A stretch of 64,000 nucleotides of DNA from Bacteroidia bacterium (GCA_030430575.1 JAUIKF010000002.1:124001-188000); one strand, 5' to 3'. Shown: positions 35,139 to 43,857, numbered from the stretch's first letter. Program-made: numbers and translations. Notes: generated from the sequence alone by a model not told the origin.

Positions 35139-37448
35139 TTATCGACTTCCCATTTCGCCAGCACGTTTCCCCTCAAAATCCGCCGCCAATATCATATCCT
35201 GCAAATAGAGGGTTTTTAACGCATCAAAAGCCGCTTGATTATGGGGCGTCTCAAGGCTGTGGAGGATGCTCTGCTTTTCTTTAGCGGTCAGGTGAAAACT
35301 GATGGATGCAGGGTAATTGCTGGTCTCTACAGGATATTCGAAGGAAAACACATCGATCTTATTGGGAAACCATTCTTCTGCGGCTTCTAACATGCGGTCA
35401 TAGGCCATATCTCGTGATTCGACCATAGACTTATACCCGCCGCCCAAGGGCATGGAGAGACGGTTAAAAAAGCCTTTTTGAGCAGGATCGAGGATGGCAT
35501 CAATCCGACTGTTATCGCGGAGTTGGATGAATACAACGCCGTCTGTATGCTCGGCAAACCACTCCCTAAATTCAAAGAGATAGCGCACAGGCGTTTGGAT
35601 GCCGTGATTGTCGATCGCGCCAGCGTCCATGACCAGCATCGCAGGATTGCTGGGTAGCTCTACCGTCGGCAAAACGAAGGGAAATGTCGCATTCATGCGA
35701 AGTGCCGTCACCATCCACAGGCTGTCTGCATCTTGTTTTTCAAACATTCGCCGAAATTCTACCCCCGCAGTTTTTCCGGTATATTCTCCCGAAATAGCTC
35801 TCCCTCTGGCCAAAAACGATAAGGGGCTAGAAGCGATGTAAAGTTTCTTCCCTTGATTGGTAATCGTGGGGGTCATGACAAATGGGGGCGTGAGTCCCTG
35901 CTGTTCCCAGGTCTGATAATCGCCAAGGGAACGCCCTTTTAATTCAGGTAGATTTAGTCCCAATTGCTGATCAAAGGTGTACCCTCGTTCTTGGTCGTAG
36001 CGTTTGTTTCCGATTTTGACTTGGGTATTGGGGAGGAATATGTCTGTGAAAATGCGGAAAGAAATGCGGTTGAGCAGGTCCTTGGAAAGATTCTGGGCAT
36101 AGGCAGGAGATTGTAGGTCAATAGATTTTCCCAATTCACGCTGAAGTTCCAGCTCGCGAAAATAGGCAGCCCCCATCATCCCACCAGAAGCTCCACTATA
36201 CAAGCGAATATTGTCTGTAAAAACGCCCTGCGTCAGGCTGTCGAGTTCCTGTAAGACCCGAAAGGTCCAAAATGCAGATCGCAAGCCTCCCCCAGAAGAT
36301 GATACAAATACGGCCTTGGGACGATATCCTGGGCCATATTTTTCTCGATAGCCCTCAGCCCACTGATTGAGCATGGCCAAGTGGTAGGTTCTATCTGCTT
36401 CGAGGATAGATTCACGGGTATGCAACGCCAATGTTTCCTGGCTGTATTCAGCGGCTGGTACCTCATAATTCATCCCAATCGCGTGATGATGTTCATGCAT
36501 AAAATCCTGGCTGTCATAGACATAGATGAATACGCCTAACAGCAGTAAGGGTAAAATCCCCGATTTCCTGAACCAAAAAGTAATCGCTCCCCCCATCATT
36601 ACCATCAATGCCAGCATCAAGATGATGCTAGCGCCAGCGGGAATCTGGAAAATGGGATTTTGTTCCAATAAGCCCAATACAGCGATGACTACGAAAATCG
36701 CCACTTGCAAGAGCAATAGTTGACCGTGGTGCTTGTTCAGGACATGGACCACTTGGCGGAAATGGGTGCGTCCATGATTGACCTTGACGATGTGGAAAGG
36801 CCATGCCAAATAATGCCCTACGCGGTAAGGAATACGCACACTTTCCTTGGCTTTGTCGAGGATGACTCGTTTGTTTTGCTCCCCCCTTGCCCTTTCCAAT
36901 TCACGCTCCAGCCCATCTCCTAGTACATTGAACATGCTTCTGCGACCCGTAGCGAAGAAGTAACTTCCAAAGGTCAGAAAGGTCAACCCCATTCCCATGA
37001 GGAGGCCGCCTATTTTGCCCAACACCATTCCATTAAACCCGCCCTGCATCTCCATTTGAAAATCTATAAATCGGTACAAGTAAAATGTGATCAAGAAGGC
37101 TGGTAGCAAAAAATTGTTGAAGGTAAAAAGAAGAAAAGGATGGTTTTTGAAGGCGATAAAATGAAATCGATAGCTCTCATTGATGTAGAGGGTGATCATG
37201 TAAGCAAATAAGAAAGTGCCCAATGTCCCGCCCAAAATAAACAGGCTCCAAAAGCCTTCTTGCCCCAAATACTCCGGCTCTAAAAAAAGAAAGGTCAGCC
37301 CATACCCTTTACCGATTGTCCCTGAAATCATCCCCAAAAGAAACAGCCAAAACAGCAACAACAATTTGTATTTCCGAATTTGAATCGTGAGCAACTGCAC
37401 AGGGAGCAGGTGATTCACAAATAACAAAAAGCGTCTCAGTTTTTTCAT
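35139..37448 (-). CDS. Membrane-bound patatin-like phospholipase
   Basis: 769 residues. The first 340 residues hold about seven or eight hydrophobic helices, then a patatin domain (about 370-740). The catalytic dyad is S421 in SGASGG and D608 in MDAGAID; the oxyanion motif SSSGGGLRS lies near residue 381. Patatin-like enzymes hydrolyse acyl esters of phospholipids, and this one would act at the inner membrane with its lipase domain probably cytoplasmic. The fusion of a multi-helix membrane part to patatin is known in Bacteroidota but uncharacterised. It has an AATTGATT repeat (37459-37491) directly upstream. Confidence 0.87.
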   Translation of the reverse strand: MKKLRRFLLFVNHLLPVQLLTIQIRKYKLLLLFWLFLLGMISGTIGKGYGLTFLFLEPEYLGQEGFWSLFILGGTLGTFLFAYMITLYINESYRFHFIAFKNHPFLLFTFNNFLLPAFLITFYLYRFIDFQMEMQGGFNGMVLGKIGGLLMGMGLTFLTFGSYFFATGRRSMFNVLGDGLERELERARGEQNKRVILDKAKESVRIPYRVGHYLAWPFHIVKVNHGRTHFRQVVHVLNKHHGQLLLLQVAIFVVIAVLGLLEQNPIFQIPAGASIILMLALMVMMGGAITFWFRKSGILPLLLLGVFIYVYDSQDFMHEHHHAIGMNYEVPAAEYSQETLALHTRESILEADRTYHLAMLNQWAEGYREKYGPGYRPKAVFVSSSGGGLRSAFWTFRVLQELDSLTQGVFTDNIRLYSGASGGMMGAAYFRELELQRELGKSIDLQSPAYAQNLSKDLLNRISFRIFTDIFLPNTQVKIGNKRYDQERGYTFDQQLGLNLPELKGRSLGDYQTWEQQGLTPPFVMTPTITNQGKKLYIASSPLSFLARGRAISGEYTGKTAGVEFRRMFEKQDADSLWMVTALRMNATFPFVLPTVELPSNPAMLVMDAGAIDNHGIQTPVRYLFEFREWFAEHTDGVVFIQLRDNSRIDAILDPAQKGFFNRLSMPLGGGYKSMVESRDMAYDRMLEAAEEWFPNKIDVFSFEYPVETSNYPASISFHLTAKEKQSILHSLETPHNQAAFDALKTLYLQDMILAADFEGKRAGEMGSR

Positions 37449-37458
37449 GGCAGGGAGG

Positions 37459-37727
37459 GGGAATTATTGATTATCAATTGATTGAATATTGATTTAGCTA
37501 AAGTGTAATTTGTTGATCGTGTCATTTTTTCAGGTCGGGCATAACGGGCTGGCTACACATAGATACGCATCTATGCATGGGAGCAGGACAGCATGTTAAT
37601 GTGGATGGAGGGTACTATTTCCTCTTCTCTTACTATACGTCCTAAATTCTAAAAAGGTAGCCTTATTTCACCACTGGGGGATAAGTGAGGCAAATAATTA
37701 ATCAATAATCCATCAATTAATAATCTA
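37459..37727. repeat. AATTGATT words flanking a gene-free gap
   Basis: The gap 37449-37730 holds no gene. At 37459-37491 is GGGAATTATTGATT followed by ATCAATTGATTGAATATTG, and at 37696-37727 are AATTAATCAATAATCC and ATCAATTAATAATC, roughly inverted to it. The first 14 bases equal 10838-10851. Between them, CATAGAT/ATCTATG near 37560-37577 is a small hairpin. Confidence 0.5.
37650..37691 (-). terminator. Weak terminator candidate after the HNH gene
   Basis: On the minus strand GCCT..TTAT (from 37691) pairs with ATAAGGC (to 37660) with a bulge, followed by TACCTTTTTAG. Stem quality is moderate, so this is tentative. Confidence 0.35.
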
Positions 37728-37730
37728 CCA

Positions 37731-38240
37731 TTAGGCCATATAAAGGTAGGGTTTCCAGTCTTCGCGGACTTTCCCTGAGAAATTTCCCAAAAACATGACA
37801 AAACTAGGACGAAATGGGCGGTAGAGCATGTCCATGCCTGCCATTTCAGGGGTCATATTTCCTTTTTTAGAATTGCACTTCTGACAGGCTGTGGCCAGGT
37901 TGTCCCAGGTGTCACGCCCACCTTGTGCTTTAGGGAAGACATGGTCGATGGTGAGGTTCTCTTTTGTGCCACAATAAAGGCAGGTATGATTGTCTCGGCG
38001 AAAGATATTTTGGCGGGAGAGGTTTACTTTTTTGTATGGAATAGCAATATAGCGGTATAAGCGAATGATAGATGGGAATTTGAATTCTTTGCTGACACTC
38101 CGAATCTTCCGATCGGGAATCTCTGTCAACAGTTCTGCTTTATTCAAGAAGACCAACACAAATGCACGCTCTGCTGCTGTCACGCCGATGGCTTGATAGT
38201 CTTGGTTCAGAACGAGTACTTTGGGGCCTAGTGATGCCAT
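37731..38240 (-). CDS. HNH endonuclease
   Basis: 169 residues. The C-terminal HNH domain has two zinc-binding pairs, CLYCG and CQKCN, around the catalytic core TIDHVFPKAQGG and WDNLATAC, then NSKKGN. The N-terminus (VLVLNQDYQAIGV) is typical of the small stand-alone HNH proteins conserved in Bacteroidota, cyanobacteria and actinobacteria. These are chromosomal, not phage-linked, and probably cut DNA in a repair or defence role that is not established. No methylase is nearby. It begins 57 bp after the NlpC/P60 gene in the same direction and may share its transcript. Confidence 0.9.
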   Translation of the reverse strand: MASLGPKVLVLNQDYQAIGVTAAERAFVLVFLNKAELLTEIPDRKIRSVSKEFKFPSIIRLYRYIAIPYKKVNLSRQNIFRRDNHTCLYCGTKENLTIDHVFPKAQGGRDTWDNLATACQKCNSKKGNMTPEMAGMDMLYRPFRPSFVMFLGNFSGKVREDWKPYLYMA

Positions 38241-38296
38241 GAGATAGCAATGTTGAATGTATGAATGATTAATGTTGAATAAAAGTCATCAGATGG

Positions 38297-39070
38297 CTAA
38301 AAATACCTATTGATACTTACTAAATGATGTGTCAATTGTTGAGAAACGGCATGTTGAATTCCTTGTTCCACAAAATCATCTATTCTCACCCGGCCTGAGG
38401 CATGGATGAGTTGGTGATGGTTCATGATGATGCCTACGTGGGTCACTCGCTGTTGGCCTTTTTTGGAGAAAAACGCTAAATCCCCCGCTTGATGTTGCCC
38501 AAAAGGGATTGTTTTTCCCTTTTTCTGCTGGATAGAAGAATCTCTTGGTATAGAAATCCCACACATGCGATAGATCGTCTGTGTAAGGCCAGAACAGTCA
38601 ATTCCAAAACTAGACTTGCCGCCCCAGAGGTAGGGCGTATAGAGAAAATGTTGGGCCAAAGGCACCAGCATAGACCTATCGGCTGGTTCGATCCCCAATA
38701 CTTCCTTCATTTCCCATCTGCGATTTCCGATCTGAAAGGCGTTTTCGCCATTTGTTTCGGGGATTCTCGCTCCTGCGGGCAGCATCATGCTTGCCCCTCC
38801 GCCTTCAGGCCACAAAAAGGAAGGCGTGGTGATATAACGCCAATCAGGCCATTTCGCTACCTCCTCCTCAGCCATTGGGCATAGCATATTGGTACTTACC
38901 CAGCCTTCATACCCATCCCCCGTATTCCTCACTTTTGTCCACCCACTTCCGCCTTCCAATGCAATCACTACATCCCCAAAAACCAATTGGGAGATCATCT
39001 CTTCGGCTTCTCGCGTTTCCGCACGCACAGGAATTGTCGCTTCACTGGCAAAAAAATAGCGCATAGACAT
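38297..39070 (-). CDS. NlpC/P60 cell-wall peptidase (C40)
   Basis: 257 residues. Two SH3b-like segments (about 5-65 and 75-125, IPVRAETREAEEMISQL) precede an NlpC/P60 domain. Catalytic C159 is in FGIDCSGL, H211 in RVTHVGIIM and the third polar residue is H223 in LIHAS; YLWGGKSS before the cysteine is also typical. This architecture matches dipeptidyl-peptidase VI/YkfC-like gamma-D-glutamyl-L-diamino acid peptidases, which degrade murein peptides during turnover. No signal peptide is visible, so it probably acts on imported muropeptides in the cytoplasm. Confidence 0.9.
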   Translation of the reverse strand: MSMRYFFASEATIPVRAETREAEEMISQLVFGDVVIALEGGSGWTKVRNTGDGYEGWVSTNMLCPMAEEEVAKWPDWRYITTPSFLWPEGGGASMMLPAGARIPETNGENAFQIGNRRWEMKEVLGIEPADRSMLVPLAQHFLYTPYLWGGKSSFGIDCSGLTQTIYRMCGISIPRDSSIQQKKGKTIPFGQHQAGDLAFFSKKGQQRVTHVGIIMNHHQLIHASGRVRIDDFVEQGIQHAVSQQLTHHLVSINRYF

Positions 39071-39130
39071 TTTTTTTAACGGAGCCTAAAATAGTAGATT
39101 CTGCTAAAAATCCAACTTAACTTAGCCCAC

Positions 39131-40303
39131 ATGAATTGGAACGAACCATCTAAGAGAAAAAGGAGATCTCCAAACTTTTTGTCCATCATTAGCCTATTGG
39201 CTTGCCTGCTTCCCATTTCGCTATTTGGGCAAGCGCCTTCTTTTGCTCAGGGGCTCAGCATAGGCGCTGATTTCCACTATGGGAAACTCTTTAAACATCG
39301 CCCTTCCCTAATGACCTTTGACCTTCCACAAGCTGTCAACACCTTCAGTTTGGAAGTGATGAAGCAAAGTTATGGGCGGGATTATTGGTCCGAGCTGCAC
39401 GGCTATCCGCGATTTGGATTCGCGATTACGTCTCATCGTTTTGGGAATCCAGACGTGTTAGGACATGCACTGGGCTTTTATCCACAGTTGGATGTCTTTT
39501 TAATGAAAAATAGGAATTTCTCGATCATCAGTCGTCTAGCCTTTGGTTTAGCCTATGTCACCCGTCCTTATCATCGCATCACTAACCCCACCAACCTCGC
39601 CATCGGCTCTCGCCTCAACAACTATACGACCATCGGCCTCGCAGCCGAATACCAAGTGACGCCCCACTGGCGACTCCGCATCGGCGGCAATATCACCCAC
39701 GTCTCCAACGGGAAGGTCCAGTCCCCTAACCTCGGGATCAACACTGCCACTGCTCGCGTGGGCCTCAGCTATGTCTTGCAACCGCCTGCGGAGCCATTGA
39801 CATTTGACTATGAGGCAATCCCTCCCAACCGCCGTTGGCAGCCCAATTTCCGCCTCAGCCTCGGCCTACGCGAGGCCAAAGTCGCCGACGGTCCGCGATA
39901 CGGGATCTACACGGTTTCAGGATTTATGTCAAAAATGTATACCCGAAAAGGGAAAATCTTTTTTGGGCTGGAAGCCTCGTTTAACCATGCGACCTATGCA
40001 TGGCTTAAGGATCAGGACATTCCTCCAGAACTGGCAGAAAAGCCTCACAATCACCCGTGGCGCTATACTGCCGTGATAGGGCATGAATTTGTCTTTGGGC
40101 GAATTGGGTTTATGACCCATGTATTTCTTTACCTCGATCCCCCTTTTGACAATAGAAACTTCTTTGGGACACGCTTAGGCCCCAATCTCTACTTCAAGAA
40201 ACCGCACCAGCACAAGGGATTTGTACCTTTTGTTGGTATCTACATGAAGGCCCATTATTCTATTGCAGAATTGGTGGAGCTGACGTTGGGTGCGCGATTC
40301 TGA
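39131..40303 (+). CDS. Acyloxyacyl hydrolase / PagL-like lipid A deacylase
   Basis: 390 residues. A signal peptide (cleavage near LFGQAP, residue 34) precedes an outer-membrane beta-barrel. The active-site segment NITHVSNGKVQSPNLGIN gives H190 and S192, as in PagL-type lipid A 3-O-deacylases (acyloxyacyl hydrolase family). Strands alternate as RLGLREAKV and YTVSGFMSKMY, ending in a C-terminal strand with final F (ELTLGARF), the outer-membrane sorting signal. It would remove acyl chains from lipid A at the outer membrane. Longer than PagL (about 170 residues), as usual in Bacteroidota. Its last 49 bp overlap the converging aroQ gene. Confidence 0.83.
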   Translation: MNWNEPSKRKRRSPNFLSIISLLACLLPISLFGQAPSFAQGLSIGADFHYGKLFKHRPSLMTFDLPQAVNTFSLEVMKQSYGRDYWSELHGYPRFGFAITSHRFGNPDVLGHALGFYPQLDVFLMKNRNFSIISRLAFGLAYVTRPYHRITNPTNLAIGSRLNNYTTIGLAAEYQVTPHWRLRIGGNITHVSNGKVQSPNLGINTATARVGLSYVLQPPAEPLTFDYEAIPPNRRWQPNFRLSLGLREAKVADGPRYGIYTVSGFMSKMYTRKGKIFFGLEASFNHATYAWLKDQDIPPELAEKPHNHPWRYTAVIGHEFVFGRIGFMTHVFLYLDPPFDNRNFFGTRLGPNLYFKKPHQHKGFVPFVGIYMKAHYSIAELVELTLGARF

Positions 40304-40713
40304 ATGGCTTCTATCGCCAGTTGATAGCCCAATGTACCTAAGCCACTGATCATCCCATCGCATGCAGGGCTGATGACAGACTTATGCCGCCAAGGCTCGC
40401 GGCTGAAGATATGGGAGATATGCACCTCGATCTTGGGGCAGTTCAGCAACAGTAACGTATCATGTAGGGCATAGCTATAATGTGTCAATGCACCCCCATT
40501 GATTACCAATCCATCATATCCCTCCTCCATCGCAGCCTGGAGGCGATCGATCAAGGCGCCTTCATGATTGGACTGGAAGTAATCTAGGCTGATGTGGGAG
40601 AAATATGCCCTTAGGCCTGCCAATACCTCATCAAAGGTTTCTTTTCCATATAGCTCGGGTTCTCGCTTGCCGAGTAGGTTGAGGTTGGGGCCGTTGAGGA
40701 TAAGGATTTTCAT
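40255..40713 (-). CDS. aroQ: 3-dehydroquinate dehydratase, type II
   Basis: 152 residues from MKILILNGPNLNLLG; a longer frame to 40863 is upstream leader. Type II enzyme that converts 3-dehydroquinate to 3-dehydroshikimate in the shikimate pathway, as a cytoplasmic dodecamer. Motifs are the N-terminal NGPNLNLLG, Y22 in ELYGKET, NGGALTHYSYALHD, and the HISH and SREPWRHKS loops. The C-terminal GYQLAIEAI is normal; about 12 residues beyond it (NRAPNVSSTNSAIE) lie in the overlap with the converging lipid A deacylase gene. Confidence 0.96.
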   Translation of the reverse strand: MKILILNGPNLNLLGKREPELYGKETFDEVLAGLRAYFSHISLDYFQSNHEGALIDRLQAAMEEGYDGLVINGGALTHYSYALHDTLLLLNCPKIEVHISHIFSREPWRHKSVISPACDGMISGLGTLGYQLAIEAIQNRAPNVSSTNSAIE

Positions 40714-40810
40714 GGAGTAAAAATAAGAGATAATTGGGAGAGCGTAGGTGGTTTTGAAGGGATTCTTTATCTTTAAGATTAGATATTTATACCCTTTAAT
40801 CATTACCCCC

Positions 40811-41455
40811 ATGTTCAAGTCCTTTATTCCCCTTATTCTCTTAGCTCTTATTGTAGCCTGCAACTCAACGAAAGTTACCCAAACCGCTCCTGCTGACGAG
40901 TACTTCTCAGTACAAGTGATTCAAAATGACGAAGTCATCGAAATGAAAAAGGGCGTTATTCACTTAGAGAAAGCACCTTTTAAATTTTTGGTTACTTTCT
41001 ATAAGACTGACAATGTATCTGTATCTGCTTCTTGGGGAAAACATTATTACGACTTCCCGGATGATCAAAATATTTTCAATGGAGATGATACTGAGGATCA
41101 GGATGAATGGAGGTTTGTTGCGATAAAAACAGGCTCAGAATATAAATTCAACTCAAAAAGATCCTTAGGAATTGGAGATGGAAGTTATCAAAAAAATTGG
41201 TTCTATGATCAATCAATGGATTGGCATAGATTTGATAAAGGGGTTGAGGTAAAGGATGGGGTGATATACGCCACAAGGACGGTTGAAAATATTTCCGATT
41301 ATGATTTGCGGGATGATGGAGGGGATAAAAGCGACTACGAATATCCCATTGCTAAGATTGACAAGGATATCTATATGGTTTTTGCTGCCAGTCATTATGA
41401 GCCTAGCGAGACGACAGAGTTACAGCGGAAGAAGTTTATCCTAAGATTTAAATAA
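40811..41455 (+). CDS. Lipoprotein of unknown function
   Basis: 214 residues from MFKSFIPLI; the frame extends upstream to 40748 but the signal peptide begins here. Lipobox LIVAC places cysteine 17 at the mature end. The mature chain is acidic and aromatic (YYDFPDDQNIFNGDD, DEDQDEWRFVAIKTG, YQKNWFYDQSMDWHRF) and ends in QRKKFILRFK. No family is recognised. It diverges from aroQ (97 bp) and is followed after 17 bp by the MATE gene, so they may be cotranscribed. Confidence 0.7.
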   Translation: MFKSFIPLILLALIVACNSTKVTQTAPADEYFSVQVIQNDEVIEMKKGVIHLEKAPFKFLVTFYKTDNVSVSASWGKHYYDFPDDQNIFNGDDTEDQDEWRFVAIKTGSEYKFNSKRSLGIGDGSYQKNWFYDQSMDWHRFDKGVEVKDGVIYATRTVENISDYDLRDDGGDKSDYEYPIAKIDKDIYMVFAASHYEPSETTELQRKKFILRFK

Positions 41456-41472
41456 AAGGCTTAAGATCTCCC

Positions 41473-42771
41473 TTGAACCAAAATATCCTCCGCCTCGCCA
41501 TCCCCAATATTCTCAGTAACCTCTCTGTACCCTTGTTGGGCATGGTAGATACGGCGCTGATGGGCCACCTAGACCAAGAAGTCTATGTGGGAGCTATTGC
41601 ATTGGGGAGTATGATTTTCAATTTTATCTATTGGGGATTGGGGTTTCTGCGGATGGGTACAACGGGGATGACTGCGCAGGCCTTCGGGGGGAAGGATGAA
41701 GCAGGAAGTATTCTTATTTTGGGGCGGGCTGTGCTAGTTGTATTAGGGAGTAGCCTATTGATTATCTTATTACAGGTTCCTGTAGCTTATCTCAGCTTTC
41801 GGTGGCTGATTGATGGGAGCGAAGCGGTAGAGGAATTGGCCGCTTCCTATTTCTATATTCGCGTATGGGCAGCGCCTGCTTCCTTGGGGCTTCTGGCTTT
41901 ACATGGTTGGTTTTTGGGAATGCAAAATGCGCGCTACCCGATGTGGCTCACCGTATTTGTTAATGCGGCCAATATAGGTTTGAGTTATCTATTTGTGATA
42001 GGGATGGACCTCAAAGCAGATGGGGCTGCGTGGGGCACCGTATGTGCCCAGTACCTGGGACTTATCGCTGGAGTTTTACTTTTTTTAGGCAAACACAAGG
42101 CTTTATTAGTTTATATCAAAAGAAAGGCCCTATTGGAAGTCGCTGCGCTTCGGAGCTTCTTTGTGATTAATCGCGATATCTTTATCCGTTCCCTTCTCCT
42201 GGTTTTTTCCTTTGCCTTTTTTACGGCAAAATCCGCTGAAACAAATGATACATTGCTAGCAGCTAATCAGATCCTTCAGCAATTGCTGATGATGACTTCA
42301 TATGCCGTAGACGGCTTTGCATTTGCTGCCGAGAGCCTCGTAGGCCGCTATAAGGGAAGCCAGAACCGAGCAGCCCTCAAGTCAGCGGTCCGCTGGATAT
42401 TTGTATGGGGGATGGGGATAGGCGTATCTTTTGCCCTGATTTTTGAAATGTGGGGAGAAAACCTCCTTTTCATTTTTACCGATCAACCCGCTATTCTGGA
42501 AGAAGCTGCCCAATACCTAGGCTGGGTAATTCTAGTTTCGGTGATCAGCGTTGCCGCTTTTATCTGGGACGGCGTGTATATCGGTGCCACTGCTACCCGT
42601 TCGATGGTTATGGCTATGACCGTCTCTACCTTAGGGGTGTTTTTGCCTACTTACTACTTCTGTTTTCCTACTTTGGGAAACCATGGTTTGTGGCTGGCCA
42701 TGGTCGCTTTTATGTTATCTCGAGGTCTTATGTTAACTTTTTTTGCAAAAAAAGAAGGCTTTATTTCGTGA
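41473..42771 (+). CDS. MATE family efflux transporter (DinF-like)
   Basis: 432 residues with about twelve hydrophobic helices. The N-terminus ILRLAIPNILSNLSVPLLGMVDTALMGHL and the second-half repeat VLFQLLMMTSYAVDGFAFAAESLVG-like region are typical of the DinF branch of MATE drug/sodium antiporters. It exports organic cations or other small compounds across the inner membrane using a proton or sodium gradient. Translation starts at TTG 41473; no ATG is in frame before the first helix and the length matches the family. Short gap to the upstream lipoprotein gene. Confidence 0.92.
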   Translation: MNQNILRLAIPNILSNLSVPLLGMVDTALMGHLDQEVYVGAIALGSMIFNFIYWGLGFLRMGTTGMTAQAFGGKDEAGSILILGRAVLVVLGSSLLIILLQVPVAYLSFRWLIDGSEAVEELAASYFYIRVWAAPASLGLLALHGWFLGMQNARYPMWLTVFVNAANIGLSYLFVIGMDLKADGAAWGTVCAQYLGLIAGVLLFLGKHKALLVYIKRKALLEVAALRSFFVINRDIFIRSLLLVFSFAFFTAKSAETNDTLLAANQILQQLLMMTSYAVDGFAFAAESLVGRYKGSQNRAALKSAVRWIFVWGMGIGVSFALIFEMWGENLLFIFTDQPAILEEAAQYLGWVILVSVISVAAFIWDGVYIGATATRSMVMAMTVSTLGVFLPTYYFCFPTLGNHGLWLAMVAFMLSRGLMLTFFAKKEGFIS

Positions 42772-42883
42772 TTTTTGTTACTGTCCTCCTGAAGGGATCC
42801 TGTGTTAACCTGTTGATTGTTAGTTATTTATTAATTTTTGTTTAGCTAATTGATAGGTGGAAACACCTATATTCAGTTACCAG

Positions 42884-42892
42884 TTATCCACA
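42884..42892 (+). other. Perfect DnaA-box sequence
   Basis: TTATCCACA is the strongest DnaA-box consensus. It occurs once in the 207-bp gap between the MATE gene and the RQC-HRDC gene, which also has AT-rich stretches. A single box is not evidence of an origin; it could regulate the downstream gene or be chance. Confidence 0.35.
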
Positions 42893-42978
42893 AGTTTCCA
42901 TAATTACCCCTGATTTCTTTTTCACTTTTGTATCATCAGCAATTGACTAAACACACACCCTAACTCCTGTTAACCCTC

Positions 42979-43581
42979 ATGATAACGCATTACCCCAATT
43001 CATATCGAATCAACATTCGCGAGGGGGTATTGCGTATCCTGAGCACATTGCTCCAGCTCGATGGCAAATGTGACCTCCAAACGCTTTGCCTGATCCTCAA
43101 AGGAGATGATAATGTGGCGCCAGACTTTACCGGTGTAGCTACCTATGGTGAGTTCGCCCATTATCATCACGAGCGAATCTACCACCTGACCAATTATCTT
43201 CTCAACCACAACTATCTCAAGTCCGAGTGTAACCATTTTGGTTGTTTGGTTGTGAGTGAGAAGGGCCTAGCATTCTATGAGATGCCCTCCGATCTGATCG
43301 TACGCACACAAGAGTTGAAAACCAGCCCTTATGACAATGCGCTTCGCGCACAACTTTGTGACTTACGAGAAGAACTATGCGAAACAGAAAGCCTGCCCAC
43401 TTTTAGGATTTTTACAGATTACGTGATCCAACGAGTGGTGCAGGACAGGCCCGCCAACCTAGAACAACTTCAGACAATCCCAGGCATCGGTGCTTTCAAA
43501 GCACAGAAGTATGGAGAAAGAATTTTACGACTGATTCAAAATGTCGCGCTAACCGCGAAAACGCCACTAGCCGGCTTGTAA
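42979..43581 (+). CDS. Stand-alone RQC-HRDC protein (RecQ C-terminus without helicase)
   Basis: 200 residues. Residues 1-105 resemble the RQC winged-helix domain of RecQ (REGVLRILSTLLQLDGKCDL, LTNYLLNHNYLKSE), and about 118-197 form an HRDC domain (LRAQLCDLREELCETESLPTFRIF, LEQLQTIPGIGAFKAQKYG). The helicase domains and zinc-binding cysteines are absent. The ATG at 42979 is well placed and the upstream gap has no remnant of a helicase, so this is a complete small gene rather than the end of a broken recQ. It may bind branched DNA or act with a helicase encoded elsewhere. The gene is followed by a structured region and a terminator. Confidence 0.85.
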   Translation: MITHYPNSYRINIREGVLRILSTLLQLDGKCDLQTLCLILKGDDNVAPDFTGVATYGEFAHYHHERIYHLTNYLLNHNYLKSECNHFGCLVVSEKGLAFYEMPSDLIVRTQELKTSPYDNALRAQLCDLREELCETESLPTFRIFTDYVIQRVVQDRPANLEQLQTIPGIGAFKAQKYGERILRLIQNVALTAKTPLAGL

Positions 43582-43636
43582 TTCCAACCGTTCTTTTTTC
43601 GACAACAATAATTATCCTTACGTTCTTTTCAGCCAT

Positions 43637-43781
43637 GTTTAGCCTAGTATAATGTGCAAGAGCAAGCGACACTTTTTCACTAGGCTCAAACTAGATTACC
43701 TAACTAGCTTTCTCGTGTTGTGTACGCCATGAACAACGCCTGAAGAAGTCCTCCATCTTGCGATGGAGGCTTTTCTTTTTT
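43637..43781 (+). ncRNA. Candidate structured RNA with its own terminator
   Basis: GTTTAGCCTAGT (43637-43648) pairs with ACTAGGCT-C-AAAC (43679-43691) over 12 bp with one bulge. CTAG (43691-43694) can pair with CTAG (43704-43707). Then comes a strong terminator, CCTCCATC (43750-43757) with GATGGAGG (43762-43769), tetraloop TTGC and CTTTTCTTTTTT. The structure starts 56 bp after the RQC-HRDC stop and the terminator is 170 bp after it. This could be a small RNA or merely a long 3' untranslated region. No known RNA family is recognised and no clear promoter is seen. Confidence 0.35.
43750..43781 (+). terminator. Intrinsic terminator (plus strand)
   Basis: An 8-bp perfect stem CCTCCATC/GATGGAGG with TTGC loop and a T-rich tail of 11 of 12. 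It ends transcription from the RQC-HRDC gene or from the candidate RNA before the converging giant gene. Confidence 0.85.
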
Positions 43782-43857
43782 AGAGATAGGATATCCTTGA
43801 TTATCCGAGCTTTTATTTGGCCTTGAGCCAAATAGGAGAGGTTGATTTCAGAATAAT

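Noticed and set aside
37731-38240. HNH nuclease as part of a restriction or phage module
   Set aside because: Neighbours are housekeeping genes and the protein matches a chromosomal stand-alone family; no methylase, integrase or phage gene is near.
42772-42978. Possible replication origin around the DnaA box
   Set aside because: Only one box is present and no dnaA or dnaN is nearby; recF alone, 35 kb away, does not support it.
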